Source: Notamacropus eugenii | Lineage: Eukaryota; Chordata; Mammalia; Diprotodontia; Macropodidae | Direction: 5' to 3' | Assembly (NCBI RefSeq): GCF_028372415.1 | Contig: NC_092875.1 | Span: 54,539,228 to 54,603,227, forward strand | Length of the DNA: 64,000 bases | Part shown: in pieces, positions 21,715 to 33,494 of the stretch | Position numbering within the stretch: position 1 is the stretch's first letter | Layout of the letters: each line of letters starts with the position of its first letter | Position numbers and translations under genes: made by a program | The notes under the pieces: model-generated | Seen by the model: the letters and a program-made list of their open reading frames with translations, nothing else | The model's database searches: none | Told to the model about the DNA's origin: nothing

Positions 21715-22355
21715 ATGATGAAGTGGGAAACTCACTGATCTGAGTCAGGAGCCCCAGCTCTGTCCCTAGACTCCTTGGGGGATTTGGGGGGACTTTGACC
21801 AAATCTCTTCCGCTCTCAAATTAAGTGGTTGGATTAGATAGTCTCTCCAGTCTCTTCTGTTAGAATGTCTTCACCTTAAGAGCAGAGAATGCTTTACTTT
21901 TCTAATTTTATCCCCAGTGTTTAGCACAGTGCTTTGCACATAGCACTGAGTAAAATTTTATCCATTCATCTGCTACTTCATTCATTCTTCCATCTCCAAG
22001 ATTCTAGTTCCATTAATGTTATAAGCAATCAAGTGACATGGTGGATAGTGCAATCTGGGATGACTGCTTAGGAATATTCCATTGGGGATTGTCAGAAGAT
22101 CAGCTTGGGCCATGGGCATGCGTACTCTATACTATTGGGGAGCTAAGTATCCTGCCAGTGCTCTAGGAATGACCTAGAGTGAAGAAGATCTGAACTCAAA
22201 TCCTTTCTCAGACACTGTATGACCCTAAGCAAGTCATTTAGCCTCTCTATGCCTCAATTTCCTCATTTGTAAATGAGAGGGTTAAACTCGATGCTTTAGG
22301 GGTGCCTTTCAAAAGGCCCCTTCCAGCACTAAAAATATGGTCCTATGTTGTGGTT
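21715..22355 (+). repeat. Two MIR-family SINEs and an L2 tail
   Basis: About 21720-21870 is a MIR whose 5' region is weak. About 21875-21965 has the L2 sense end ('AGCACAGTGCTTTGCACATA'). About 22030-22350 is a second MIR-family copy with 'TATGACCCTAAGCAAGTCA', 'CCTCAATTTCCTCATTTG' and an internal unrelated stretch. Bases 21251-21714 carry nothing I can name. Confidence 0.6.
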
Positions 22356-22804
22356 TTCAAACACCTCACCATTCAAAATGCACTTAAAATTTGGTACCAG
22401 AACTGAAATGCAAAAGTGGTGGAAGATTCCAGGAGATTCAGGAGCTTATAAAATAAAAGAGCAGGGAGGGGGTGAATAAGGTGGTCAAAGAAGCCCCTTG
22501 ACTTCAGCGGAGGGAGGTGAGGCATAGCATGTAAACTGAGTCCTGTAGGACCTGGTGCCCCAAAGGCTAGTATGAGGGCTCTTAGACCTGAGCTAAGAGC
22601 ACTTTCAGTTGAGTGGCCAGAATGGAAAGCAGGCAGAAGCCAGGGCCAGGGGAAGTTATTGAAGAGAAGAGCCTGTCTTTGGGTGCTTCAAGGAACTTGT
22701 GTGAGAAAGAGAAACTTGTTTTGCTTGGCCAGGAGAGCCGAGCTAAAAACAATGGGTGGAAATTAGAGTCAAGTTTCCTGCTCAGTCTAAGGGAAAATGT
22801 CCTT

Positions 22805-23045
22805 CTTTCCTTCAACAAAGATTTATTAATGGGCTTACTATATGCAAAACATTTTGCTAGGGCAGGAGTGGGAAACCTGCGGCCTTGAGATCACATGTGG
22901 CCCTCTAGATCCTTAAGTGTGGCCTTTTGACTGAATCCAAATCAAAAAACGGCACTTAAGGATCTAGAAGACCACAGGTTCTCCACCCCTGGTTTAGTCA
23001 CTGGGGATACAAGTGTGATGGGGACTAGGGCATGCAAAAGTTACA
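22805..23045 (-). repeat. L2 3' end, antisense, split by a MITE
   Basis: Left part 'ATTTATTAATGGGCTTACTA' and 'ATGCAAAACATTTTGCTAG'; right part 'GTCACTGGGGATACAAG'. The two halves make one L2 3' end once the element at 22863-22991 is removed. Confidence 0.75.
22863..22991. mobile_element. Palindromic hAT-type MITE, family B
   Basis: The ends CAGGAGTGG and CCACCCCTG form a terminal inverted repeat. Inside, 'GATCCTTAAGTGTGGCC' is mirrored by 'GGCACTTAAGGATCTAG', so most of the 129-bp element can fold on itself. The 8-bp flanks (TGCTAGGG and GTTTAGTC) match at only half their positions, so the expected hAT 8-bp duplication is decayed. The target is an L2 3' end. Confidence 0.8.
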
Positions 23046-23635
23046 TTAACAGGCTCAGTTTACGTGAATTCCCCATGTCGGAGAGGCTGAAGCACCTGCT
23101 TCTGGGAGAGGCATGATGACCACGCTGAAAGTGCCTCAGAGAGACCTCAGGGCAGATGTAGATGTTCTGTAACCAGGGGCAGTCAGCTAACCATGTGGTT
23201 AGAAACCTTTTCAATTGCCTGTGTAGCAGAAACTAGGGATGCCTTCTAAAGGACAGCAATGACCAGAGCCTAGGTCATTCTACTTGGCTGTTCACTTTTG
23301 GTTTGACTCCTTTGCTGATGGCATCCAGAGAGAGGCAATGATGTAATGGGAAAGGTCTTAGGCCTTCTATCCAACTGAGGAAGATGTGGGGCCCTTGTTT
23401 TTTTCTGTTTTCCATGGCGATTAATCTAGAGGCTCTGACCTTGTGAGTTTAGAGAGGTCAAGAGAGCGTTTCTGGGAGTCCAAGTCCATGCTAGTTTCAG
23501 CACTCAACTCAGGGTCAGTGCACTGAGGAGCAAACAAAGGAATGACCTTCCAGAGTGACTGTCAGGACCCAGCCGAGCAATGAGATGAGGATTTATCCCA
23601 GTCATGCCACATTTGGACAGAACTCAGTGGGACCA
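23046..23635. other. Intergenic sequence, nothing recognised
   Basis: No coding signature, RNA gene or named repeat found. A 60-residue open frame starting at 23555 runs into the L1 3' end and has no protein-like features. Confidence 0.4.
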
Positions 23636-23639
23636 ATGC

Positions 23640-24222
23640 TGCATAGAAACTGTGACTCCATATCCATCAATTGGGGAATAGCTAAACAAATTATGGTATG
23701 CCATCATGATGGAATGCTATTGTGTGATAAGAAATGATGAGTAGGATGCTCTCAGAAAAACCTGGAAAGACTTACATGAGTTGATGCAAAGTCAAGTGTA
23801 CTGTGTCCAAAATAATAGTAATATTGTGCAGTGATCAGCTGTGAATGACTTAACTATTCTCAGCAAGCAATTAAGATCCAAGACAATACTGAAGGATTGA
23901 TGATGAAAAAATCCAGAAAAAGAATTGATATTGTCTGAATGCAGATTGGAATGTACTTTTCTATTTTTTTCATTTTTCTTGAGGATTTTTCTTGGAGGGA
24001 GGGGTCCATGTTTTCTTTCATAACATAATTATTATGGAAACGTTTTTCATGGCTACACATGAATAACTGATATCAAACTGCTCGTCTTCTCAATGAGGTA
24101 CAGCATGGAGGGAGGAAGGGAGAGAATTTGGAACTCAAAATTTTAAAAACATATGTTAAAAAATTGTTTTTACGTGTAACTGGGGAAAAATAAAATATTC
24201 AATAAAAGGAAGATAAAAACAC
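23640..24222 (+). mobile_element. L1 LINE 3' end, 5'-truncated
   Basis: Sense copy of the same family as 13865-14812. It contains 'ATCAATTGGGGAATAGCTAA', 'AGAAATGATGAGTAGGATG', 'AAACCTGGAAAGACTTACAT' and a 3' UTR ending in ACTGGGGAAAAATAAAATATT with an A-rich tail. No intact ORF2 frame remains. Confidence 0.85.
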
Positions 24223-25084
24223 TGCTGGAAAAAAAAGAGAAAGAAAGAAATTGTGATTCCCCTCAGAGACTGAGGTGGAATGGGGAAAGTCTGCCCCCAA
24301 GTGTTAAGGGGAAAGACTTGTACTTTGGTCCTTGCTGTGTGTTTTGAAAGATGATCAGTGTTAAATGCTTAAATGGTATTGGGATGCTAGTTAGCGGCAC
24401 CTAACAGTGGGAGGAACACGACCTATGGAGGCTTTAGCCAATGACATTAGGGAAGAAACACCCCCCAAAATCCCTCAGGCAACTTCTTAGAACCCCAAAA
24501 GGGTAATATAGTTGGCCAGGCTCTGGGACAGGGAGACATAGCGTGCTTGCTACAAAAGTTTAAACATGGCATTCCCTGGCCTCACAAAACGTACTGTCTG
24601 CTTTAAGGATAGAATGTGTGCACAGGTAAATATAATAGAAGATCACGTATGACAGAGGCAGAAGTGACTAGAAAGATTTAAGGAGGACTTTTAACTTGGG
24701 GGATCAGGGGTGACCTCTAGGAAGAAGGCACTGAAGCTAAGTCTTTGAGAAGTGAGGAAATATGAAAAGCAGAAATAAAGAGTGGATAATTATGGGGAAA
24801 GGAAGAAAGCCCGTTCCAACGCACAGAGGTAGGTGGCTGGGTATTGAATTCAGCAACCAGCCAACAGTTCAATTTTAGTGAAATTCATAGTAATATATGA
24901 AGGAAGGTGATGTGAGATAAGTCTAGAAAGACAGGTGAGAAGTACCTTGGATGCAAGGATAAGGAGAATATATTTTATCTTACAAGTAATAGAAGTCACT
25001 GAAGGCTTTTGAGGGGGATAGAAACTTGGTCAGACCTATGCTTTACAAAGATTATTTTGACAAATTGTGAAAAGTGGAATGTCT

Positions 25085-26110
25085 AAATCACAGAATCTCA
25101 GAATAGGAAGGGATCTTAGAGGTAAACCAGTCCAACCCATAACTGACCCAGAATCCCCTCCCACTATAACACATCCAACAAGTCTTCATTCAATCTTTCC
25201 TTGAAGACCTCCAGAGAGGGGGACCTCACTACCCCCAAGAGGCAGCCCATTCCATTTTCACATAGTTTTGATCATTAGCAAATTTTCCTTAACTTTGAGC
25301 CTAAATTTACTTCTTGATAAATTCCCCTCATTGATCCTAGTTGTGACCCGTGGAGACAAGCAATTCCTTGTCCACATGCCAGTCCTTCAGATATTTTAAA
25401 AGAACTCTCATGCCTCTTCCCCTGCCCCAACAACTTTCCTCCTCTTCAAGCTCAACAACCTACAACCAGCTTTGATAGGGCATGATCTCAATACCCTAGA
25501 ACATCTGGGTTGCCCCCTTCTCTGTGGACTCTAGCTTATCAATGTCCTTGGTAAAATATAGCACCCAGAACTGAAGCTAATACCCTAGCTGTGATATATT
25601 CAGGGCAGAGTAAGATGGAACTATAACCTCTCTAGTCCTGGCCCACTGGGCATCATTTAATGAAGTCCAAAGTCACATTAGCTTTTAGGGCTGCCATACT
25701 ATACTGCTGATTTATATTGAGATGGCAGTCCATGGAAACTCCCAGATTTTTTTCATATGACTCAATATTTTGCTATATTCCCTCATCTAATGACATGGAT
25801 TTTTTTAGATCAAGTGTAATACTTTCCATTTATTCTTATTTAATTTCTTTTTCTTAGATTTAACCCAACATTGTAAACTGTCAGCGTCTTGTTGGATTCT
25901 GTCACTCTATATATCAGCTATCTCTTCCAACTCTGTGTCATCTGCAAATTTGATAAACATATCATCCATGACTTCACCAAGTTAATAATAAAAGTGTTAA
26001 GCAGCATAGGGTCAAAAAAAGATCCCTGGGACACTTCACTGGAGACTTCCTTCCAAATCGATGTCAAACCATTGATGACTACTCTTTGGGTTGGAAAAGG
26101 AAGGACACCA
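25085..26110 (-). repeat. CR1/L3 LINE, antisense, about 1 kb
   Basis: It starts 'CACAGAATCTCAGAATAGG', then 'TTGAAGACCTCCAGAGAGG', 'GGCAGCCCATTCCATTTTC', 'CAGAACTGAAGCTAATACC', 'TCATCTGCAAATTTGATAA' and 'GATCCCTGGGACACTTCAC', ending with 'CATTGATGACTACTCTTTGG'. This is the standard antisense CR1/L3 order. Confidence 0.9.
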
Positions 26111-26334
26111 GTTAGAAGATTATTGCAACAGTGAATAAGAAAAGTGATGAGGCCTGACCTAAGATGGTAATTCTATAAGAGGGAGAAAGATGACATACAA
26201 GAAATTTTGAACAGTTAAAATCAATAGGACTTAACCCATTGAATAAGAACGGAGAGAGTGAAGAATATATGAGAGGAGAGAATCAAAGATCTCTATGAGT
26301 TATCAGGCTTGGGTACCTGGGAGAATCATAAGAT

Positions 26335-26515
26335 CACATATCTAGAACTAAAAGTCACTCTGGAGGGTACCTAGTCCAACCCCCTCATTTTACAGATGAG
26401 GAAATTGAGGTTCAAAGAGACTAAGTTACTTGTCCAAGTTCACAAGGTAGTGTCAGAGCCAGGGTTTTAACTCAGGTCTCCAAATTTAGAACCTCTTCCA
26501 CTATGCCACATTTCT
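26335..26515 (-). repeat. MIR SINE, antisense, within L2
   Basis: 'CCCTCATTTTACAGATGAGG', 'AAGTTACTTGTCCAAGTTC' and 'TTAACTCAGGTCTCC' give a clear reverse MIR core. It separates two L2 pieces. Confidence 0.8.
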
Positions 26516-26689
26516 GCCCGGCGGTGATACCATCAGGAAAAAAATAGGGAAAAGGGAAAATTAGGAGGATCAGATTTAGAGGAACAGCCCAGTGGGTTCA
26601 GATTTGGACATGTTAGGTTTGAGGTGCTGAAGGGACATCTAGACAAAGATGTCTAAATATAGTTGGCACTGCAAGACTAATTTTGTTGC

Positions 26690-26937
26690 TGTTCAGTTTT
26701 TTCAGTCATGCCCAACTATTTGTGATCCCATTTAGGGTTTTATTAGAAAAGATACTGGAATGGTTTGCCATTTCCTTCTCCAGATCGTTTTACAGATGAG
26801 GACATTGAGGCGAATAAGGTTAAATGACTTGCCCAAAGTCACACCACTTATAAGCGTCTGAGGCCAAATTTGAATTCACAAAAATGAGTCTTCCTGACTC
26901 CAGGCCCAACATACTCAGTGCACTGTGGCACCACCTG
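26690..26937 (-). repeat. Mar1-like CORE SINE with RTE-type tail, antisense
   Basis: It starts 'TTGCTGTTCAGTTTTTTCAG', passes 'GGTTTGCCATTTCCTTCTCC', 'CGTTTTACAGATGAGGAC' and 'GACTTGCCCAAAGTCACAC', and ends near 'CAGTGCACTGTGGCACC'. Confidence 0.85.
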
Positions 26938-27179
26938 TTTACCTATGGCAGTGCTAAAATGCAGTATATTTAGAACAAGTCAGCATTGGAAGAGACTTCC
27001 TCAAGAGATGATTTTTCCACCTCTGGAGACCTTCAAGCTGTAGAAACAAAGGCTCTTTTTGGGCTGAGGGGAGGCTGGACGGCTGCAGAACCTCACAGTT
27101 GGAAGCCCCAGAATTTATCCCGCCCAACCTTTACCCCAAGAGGAATTGCCTCTATGATATTTAGGAAAGTTAACTTCCA

Positions 27180-27815
27180 GGAATAAGAAGGTGATTGGCC
27201 TCCTGTATTCTGCCCAGTTACAATTCAGAAGAACATTGATAACCTGGAGAGTTTTTAGAGAAAGACGACCAGGATGAGGCAGTGCCTCTTCAGATAATAA
27301 CTTCTTATTATTGTTGAGTCGTTTCAATCATGTCTGACTCTTCCTGACCTCATTGGGGGTTTTCTTGGCAGAGATAGTGGAGCATTTTGCCATTTCCATA
27401 TCCAGCTCATTTTACAGATAAGGAAAATGAGGCAAACAGGGTGAAGTGACTTGTCCAGGGTCACACAACTCAAAGTATCTGGGACCAGGTTTGTACTCAG
27501 GTCCTCCTGATTCCAAGACTGGTGCTCTATCCACTGAGCCACCAACTTGGGATGCTTAGCATGGAGAACAAAAGACTTGGGGAAAAGACTAAAGGGCTAT
27601 CACACAGAAGAGGGATCCCAGTTATCTATTTGCCCCAGAAGAAAGAATTCAGAAGTTCAAAAAAAGACAAAAGTAAGCCTGATTTGGGGGAAGTCTTTCT
27701 AACATTTAGAATTGTCCCAAAATAGAATGGGGTGCCTCAAGAGGGAGTGAGCTCACCTTCACTGGAGGTCTTAGCTAGTTGGTCACAGATTAGGTATGTT
27801 ATGATGGGAGTTTCT
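27180..27815 (+). repeat. CR1/L3 LINE fragment, sense, split by a SINE
   Basis: The left part holds 'GAAAGACGACCAGGATGAG'. The right part, after the SINE at 27309-27545, holds 'AGCATGGAGAACAAAAGAC', 'TTTAGAATTGTCCCAAAATAG' and 'CTTCACTGGAGGTCTTAGC'. This is the sense strand of the family seen in reverse at 25085. Confidence 0.75.
27309..27545 (-). repeat. Mar1-like CORE SINE, antisense
   Basis: It contains ATTGTTGAGTCGTTTCAATC, 'CATTGGGGGTTTTCTTGGC', 'GACTTGTCCAGGGTCACAC' and 'GCTCTATCCACTGAGCCAC'. It is inserted in CR1/L3. Confidence 0.88.
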
Positions 27816-28109
27816 TTTGAGTATGAATTGATCTATATGACTTGTGCATACTCTTCTAATTTCAAATTCTGTGATTAGATTCCACTCAAATGGATGGTCA
27901 CTTTTTATAGACTGGACCAGCAAGGATCCTTCCTGAACCAAAGGTGGTGGAGTGGTGTGTAGGCTCTGAGTGCCAGGAAGAAAGAGGAGTTTATCTGGAG
28001 AAGGCCATGGTCAACTGCTGACCTCTTCTGATGATCTAGGAAGCCCTGATTGGTCTTTGTGGGAGGATGGTCATCTTTGGGAGCTGAAGTTTGAGTTAGA
28101 CCCAAGGTG

Positions 28110-28255
28110 TGTATGTATGTATACATTGATGCATGTATTTATATGTACATATGTACACACTTAAAATATTTTGCAGGTGGAAACTGAGGCCAACAGAAAG
28201 GGGGGAGTGTACATGTGAGTTCATGCATGTATGTGCATGTGTGGGGGAGAGGGCA
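28110..28255. repeat. Degenerate TG/TATG-rich simple repeat
   Basis: Interrupted runs of GTATG, CATG and TGTG at 28110-28160 and 28205-28250. It looks like a decayed GT microsatellite. The surrounding 27900-29340 contains no gene or named repeat that I recognise. Confidence 0.5.
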
Positions 28256-28994
28256 GACGAAGAAAAGAGGAAATCTTTGGTGGATCCTGATGTGGGAATC
28301 AGGTAGCAGCAACAAAAAAGCCGGAACTTTTCTAATTAGTCTTTTCCTGTTCTCAGTAAGAACCCTGTGTCCTTTTAGCAGGAGGCCAGACTGACCCTTC
28401 TCCCCAGGAGGCTGCCTGTTTTTCCTTGTTATGAGCATTCTGTTGGCCTAGGAAAAGAACAACAGATTACAACACCATCCTGCTCTCACACCCAGAGTTA
28501 CGGAGAGGCTGACAGCTGTGAGTCCCATCCCAAACCCAGAGGTGTAAAAGGTATCTGTCTTGGGAAGGGACAGAGCTTGGCTTGCTGGCAGCCATCTTGA
28601 ATGCCTCTGGCCCCTTCTGATCCACTCTGTTGGCGAAGAGAACACTCCAGGAAGCCCTCCACTTCAGCTATCTCTTCCCCATCTGAGGCTTCACTGCCAC
28701 TAATAATAACTCAATTTCCTTTCACAACTCCCAAGATACAGGAAGAATAAAAAACCGCAGCTGAATGGACATCCTGAGTTCTGTTCTAATTTCAGATAAT
28801 TTGACCTTCAGAAAAGTCCATAAACAGTGCCTACGTGGACCACAAGGTACCACCATATCCATCTTTTAATCCCCTGTTTCAGTATTGTTTTTAAGAAACT
28901 GCAGTTTTTTGACCCAAGGCTTCAGCCTGAATCAAACAGATGAAGGCAATAAGGAAGGATCTGACAGATAGAAAGAGACTTAGAACATTCTAAG

Positions 28995-29044
28995 TCAAAG
29001 ACATGCCTTAGACCAATCCTCAAAGACATGCTTTAGACCTGTCC
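28995..29044 (+). repeat. 25-bp tandem duplication
   Basis: Two copies of a 25-mer beginning TCAAAGACATGC, 28995-29019 and 29020-29044, differing at three positions. A third copy begins (TCAAAG) and stops. Confidence 0.85.
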
Positions 29045-29339
29045 TCAAAGCCTTCCCTCTTCTTAGCACCAAGGTCCTTGGTGATGGCAGATGGCTGTGA
29101 GTCATGGGACCCCACATTATATAAAGAATTGAAATCAATAATTACATAAAGGCCCACAAAGAAGTACATTGTGGGTAGGCTGAAATGAGGACTTATACAA
29201 GACTTATATAAGAATCCCCCAGGACATCTAGAGGGGTGAACCCCTCATGGCAGGGTTGCAGAACTACAGGAATGAGTCATACAAGATAGGCAGAAAGGGA
29301 TGAGCTGAGACATACTCCGTTGTAAGGGCAAATCAAAAT

Positions 29340-29495
29340 CATAATTCCGTTGAAGTATATCTCCATTTAGCAGTTGGAGAAACTGAGGCCAACTGAAGTA
29401 GTAGGCTTGAAGTTACACAACATGTTTCTTACAGAATGGGGTCTTGAGGCATCATGTCCTCTCTTCTAGTCTAAATCCCTTCCCACGATGTAATA
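29340..29495 (-). repeat. MIR SINE, antisense
   Basis: 'CAGTTGGAGAAACTGAGGCC' and 'GGCTTGAAGTTACACAAC' are the reverse MIR core, diverged. Bases 29496-29904 show nothing nameable. Confidence 0.6.
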
Positions 29496-29904
29496 CTACT
29501 CTCCAGAGGGGACCCACAACATAGCAGAAATGGAGGCTATGTCTTCCAGTAAGTTAGGAGGGGAGGGAGAAGAAATCAAGGTAGAAGGAAGCTAAACAGA
29601 AACCACTGGGGGGAGACCTGAGTGCCAGACCTCACACCCACAGCCAGCCTCTCAGAGGTCAGGGTGTCTGTAATTAAATAATTGTGGGGCTTGGTTTCAG
29701 TTGGTGGTTGGATGAGTAAATCATCAAAGAACCACAGATTCTTGGGTCTGAAGGGAAGCCCTCCCACTCTAGTCCAATCCAATCCTTAGAAAAACCTCTA
29801 AGGCCTCCAACAAGCAGAAGAGCCCTTGTCCAATGGCCTCTGAGATCACCTCCTGATGCACTGTAATCTCACGACACAAAAACAGAACTGGCATTAAGAG
29901 TTCA

Positions 29905-30830
29905 CTGCAAATTCAACAAATATTTACTGTCTGTGTCTATACAAGGAACAGGGCTCCTCAGTGAATTTAGAAAGAGAAAAACATAAAACAGCCCAAAGAG
30001 GCTTACGTTCTACTGGGGTATACAATATGCAAACAGGTAAGTAACTGTAAGATCATTTGAGTTTGGTGAGGACACAAGCAATGAGGAAGACCAGGGAAGG
30101 CTCCCCACAGCACATAGCACAAGATCTGAGCCTTGAAGGAAGCTAAGGATTCTAAGAACCAGGTGGCACAATGCATGGAACAGCAGGCTTGGAGTCAGGA
30201 AGACCTGTGTTCAAATCCTCAGACACTTACTAGCTGTGTGACTCTGGGCAAGTCTCTTAACCCTGTTTGCCTCAGTTTCTTCATCTGTAAAATGAGCTGG
30301 AGAAGGAAATGGAAAACCATGCCAGTATCTTTGCCAAGAAACCCCCAAATGAGGTCATGAAGAATTGAACATGACTGAAAATGACTGAACAACAACAAAT
30401 GTCTATTGACTGACTCACTGAAAGATGGACTGGAATACGAAGAGATTGGAAGCAGGAAACCAATTAGAAGCTGTTGAAATAGTCCAAAAGGGAGATGAAA
30501 AGGGCCTGAAGTGGGGTGGTGGCCCCGAGAACAGAGAGAAGGGGCCAAATGTAAGGAAGTTGTGGGGGTAGAACTGTCAAGTCTTGACAACTGACTGGAG
30601 AGGAAGATGAATTCATCAAGGATGAAGTCATGGTTTTAAATCTGGATATTTAAAAGAGGATGATGCCTTCCATAGAAACAGGAACTCTGGAGCAGAGATA
30701 GATTTAGGCAGGAAGAGACTGAATTCTATTTTGGACATGCTGAATGAAGTCCAGATAGGATGCTGGTGGAGGTAACCTGCAGATGGTTGGTGATTTGGGA
30801 CTGGCATTCAAAAGAGAGATGATCTCTGGA
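29905..30830 (-). repeat. L2 LINE 3' part, antisense, split by a SINE
   Basis: About 29905-30155 has the 3' end ('CAACAAATATTTACTGTCTG') and about 30405-30830 continues the coding antisense ('GAAATAGTCCAAAAGGGAG', 'GGACATGCTGAATGAAG'). The SINE at 30161-30399 separates them. Confidence 0.8.
30161..30399 (+). repeat. Mar1-like CORE SINE with RTE-type tail, full length
   Basis: A clean copy: AGGTGGCACAATGCATGG head, 'GGAGTCAGGAAGACCTGTG', 'GTGTGACTCTGGGCAAG', 'CTGGAGAAGGAAATGG', and tail 'GAGGTCATGAAGAATTG' ending ACTGAACAACAACAAAT. It is useful as the local reference for the family. Confidence 0.92.
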
Positions 30831-30834
30831 GCTA

Positions 30835-30960
30835 CATGTGTGTATGATTATGTGTATAAGTGTATAAATGCATATATGCATGAATGTGTGTGTTGGACGT
30901 GTATGTGAATACATGCATACATCTGTATTATTGTGTGATTGCGTTCAAATGCCATATTAT
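30835..30960. repeat. Degenerate TGTG/TATG simple repeat
   Basis: Interrupted TGTGTG, GCATATATGCATG and ACATGCATACAT motifs over about 125 bases. It follows directly on the L2 end. Confidence 0.5.
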
Positions 30961-31451
30961 AAGCAGAACATTGACACCCTTTTCTTTTCTCCTCAGACTT
31001 CCCATGGCTCTCCTCCAGTCCCCCACCCACCCTTTCAGTTGAGAACTTTGCCTCAATGAAGTCATTCTCAACGAGTTTACCCATTCCCGTACTTCACATC
31101 AGTCAGATGCCTTCTACCACTACTTCCTCCTTCACCCCTCTCTCACGTGAAGAGGTGACCTTTCTCCTTGCCAGCGCAAACTCGGAATGCACAAGTGATC
31201 CCCTTCCATCCCACCTTCTCCAGAGGTTGTCCCCTCTACTCTACCTACATGGACTGATTTTTTAGTTGCTTCCTGTCTACTGGCTGCTTCCCTAAGAAAC
31301 ATCCCAATGTCTCCCACATCCTCAATGATCCTTCCATTACCACTATCTATCATCCCATGTCTCTCTTCCCTTTGGTGGCTAAACTACTTGAGAAAAAATT
31401 TTAAAATAGATGCTTCCTCTTCCTTTCCTCCCTTCTTAACCCGAGAAAAAC

Positions 31452-31695
31452 TTTTATGGAGGAATGTATTAGGCCTGGAGTTAGGAAGAGCTGAGTTCAA
31501 ATTTGACCTCAGAAACTTACTAGGTGTGTAACCATGGGCACATCACTTAACCATTGTCTGCCTCAGTTTCCTCCACTGTAAAATGGAAATAATAATAGTA
31601 CCTACCTCTTAAAGTCATTGCAAGAATCAAATGAATTATAAAAAGCCTATCCCTATGCCTTACATACAGTAGGGGTTTAATAAATGCTTATTTCT
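31452..31695 (+). repeat. CORE SINE with L2-like tail (MIR3/Ther1-like), within L2
   Basis: Head 'GGCCTGGAGTTAGGAAG', 'TGCCTCAGTTTCCTCCACTG', 'AATAATAATAGTACCTACC' and tail 'GGGGTTTAATAAATGC'. The L2-like terminus suggests mobilisation by L2. Confidence 0.85.
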
Positions 31696-32176
31696 TTCCT
31701 TCTGGCTTCTGAGCTAATCATTCAACTGAAACTGCTTTCTCCAAGTTATCTTATAACTTCTTATCTGCCAAATGTAATGTCCTTTTCTCAATCCCCATCC
31801 TCTTGACATGTCTGCAGCCTTTGACATGATCAGTCATACTTTTCTTCACGCCCTCTTCTTTCTAGGTTTTCGAAACACTGCTCCCTCTAGGTCTCCTCCT
31901 ACCTTTCTGACCATTCCTTCTCAGTCCTTTATTTGATCTCCATGAAGTCACATATTAACCATTGGTATCCACGGTTCTTTCCTGGTCCCTCTTTTCTTTT
32001 CTATTTATATTATTTCAATTAGGGATCTCATCAGCTTCCATTGTTTAAATGACCATTTCTAGGCTGATGACTCTTAGGTTTATTCATCCAGTCCTAACCT
32101 CTTTCCCAGCCTCCAGTCTTGCATCTCCAGTTGCCTATTGGACATCTTGGACAGGCTTCTTAATCTCCGTGTGTCC

Positions 32177-32555
32177 AGATGATTAACTGTGAGTGACTTA
32201 GCTATTCTCAGTAATACAAAGATCCGAGACAATTCAAAAGAATTCACGATGAAAAATGCTATCCACCTCCAGAGAAAGAACTGATAGAGCCTGAATGCAG
32301 GTAGAAGCCTACTAGTTTTCACTTCCTATATTTTTTCATGTTTTTTTTCCTTTAGTTCTGTGTCTTCTTTCACAATGTGACTAATATAGAAATATGTTTT
32401 GAACGATTGAGTAAGTATAACCTATAATCAAATTGCTTAGGGAGGAGTGAGGTGAAAGAAAATATGGAGCTCAAAAATTTTTTTAAATGAATGTTAAAAA
32501 TTGTCTTTATGTGAAACGGGGGAGAAATAAAATATTTTTAAAAAAAACTCAACAT
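32177..32555 (+). mobile_element. L1 LINE 3' end, 5'-truncated, within L2
   Basis: It contains 'TGAGTGACTTAGCTATTCTC', 'CACCTCCAGAGAAAGAACTG' and a 3' UTR ending GGGAGAAATAAAATATTTTT plus an A-rich tail. The L2 resumes after it. The left flank AATCTCCGTGTGTCCA and right flank AAACTCAACATGTCCA occupy the same place in the L2 consensus, so they look like the target-site duplication. Confidence 0.85.
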
Positions 32556-32883
32556 GTCCAAAACAGAATTCTTCTTTCCCCACAGGCTTCCCCCTCTTTC
32601 TAATCTCCCAGTTATTATTGAGGGTACCGCCATGCTTCCAGTCACCCAGCTTTGCCACGTTAACTCCTCACCCCCATATCCAATCAGTTACCAAGTCCTG
32701 CCATTTATACTTTTGTTACACCTGTCTCTCACATACAATCCTCTGCTTTGACAATGCCACCATACTGACACAGGCCTTCAGCCCCTAATAGCCTGCTGCT
32801 TGTCTTCCTGCCCCAACTGTCTTCCTATGTCAATCCATCCTCCACTCAGCTGTCAAAACAACTTCTTAAATGCAGGTCTGACC

Positions 32884-32984
<101 letters not shown>

Positions 32985-33494
32985 GTTCATTCAACTCAAG
33001 AGGCTCCCTATTTAGCCTTCAGGATCAAATAGAAAATCCTGCCTCACATTCAGAGTCCTTTATAACATTGTTCCAGCCTCCCCCTCCTCCCCATACCCCC
33101 TCATAGTCTATATTCAGTGACAATGGGCTGCATATTCTGCACACAAGCTATTTCATCTCCCATCTCCAGGCATCTTCCCTGGCTGCCCTCCATGCCTGAA
33201 ATTCTTCCTTTCCTCCTCTCTGCCTTCTGGCTTCCCTCTAGGGCCACTAATGTCAACAACAAAGCCATTCCCAGTCCTCCTTAGGGCCTTCCTTCTGAGA
33301 CTATCCCCAGTTTATCCTCTATTTATCTTGTTTCTACATAGCTGTTTGTGTGTTGTCTCCCTCATTACAATGGGAGCTGCTCAAGAAGAGGGACTGCCTT
33401 TTGCCTTTCTTTGTATCCCTAATGTGCACAATGGCTGGCACACAGTAGGGGCTCAATCAATTAATTATATAAATGAATAAATAACAGACTTATT

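Larger units (their letters stand above)
24540..26690 (-). repeat. L2 LINE, antisense, interrupted by a CR1/L3 and a MIR
   Basis: L2 pieces at about 24540-25075 ('AGAAACTTGGTCAGACCTATG'), 26115-26325 ('GATTATTGCAACAGTGAAT') and 26521-26685 ('GATTTGGACATGTTAGG') follow L2 order on either side of the foreign blocks at 25085-26110 and 26335-26515. Bases 24223-24539 carry nothing named. Confidence 0.75.
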
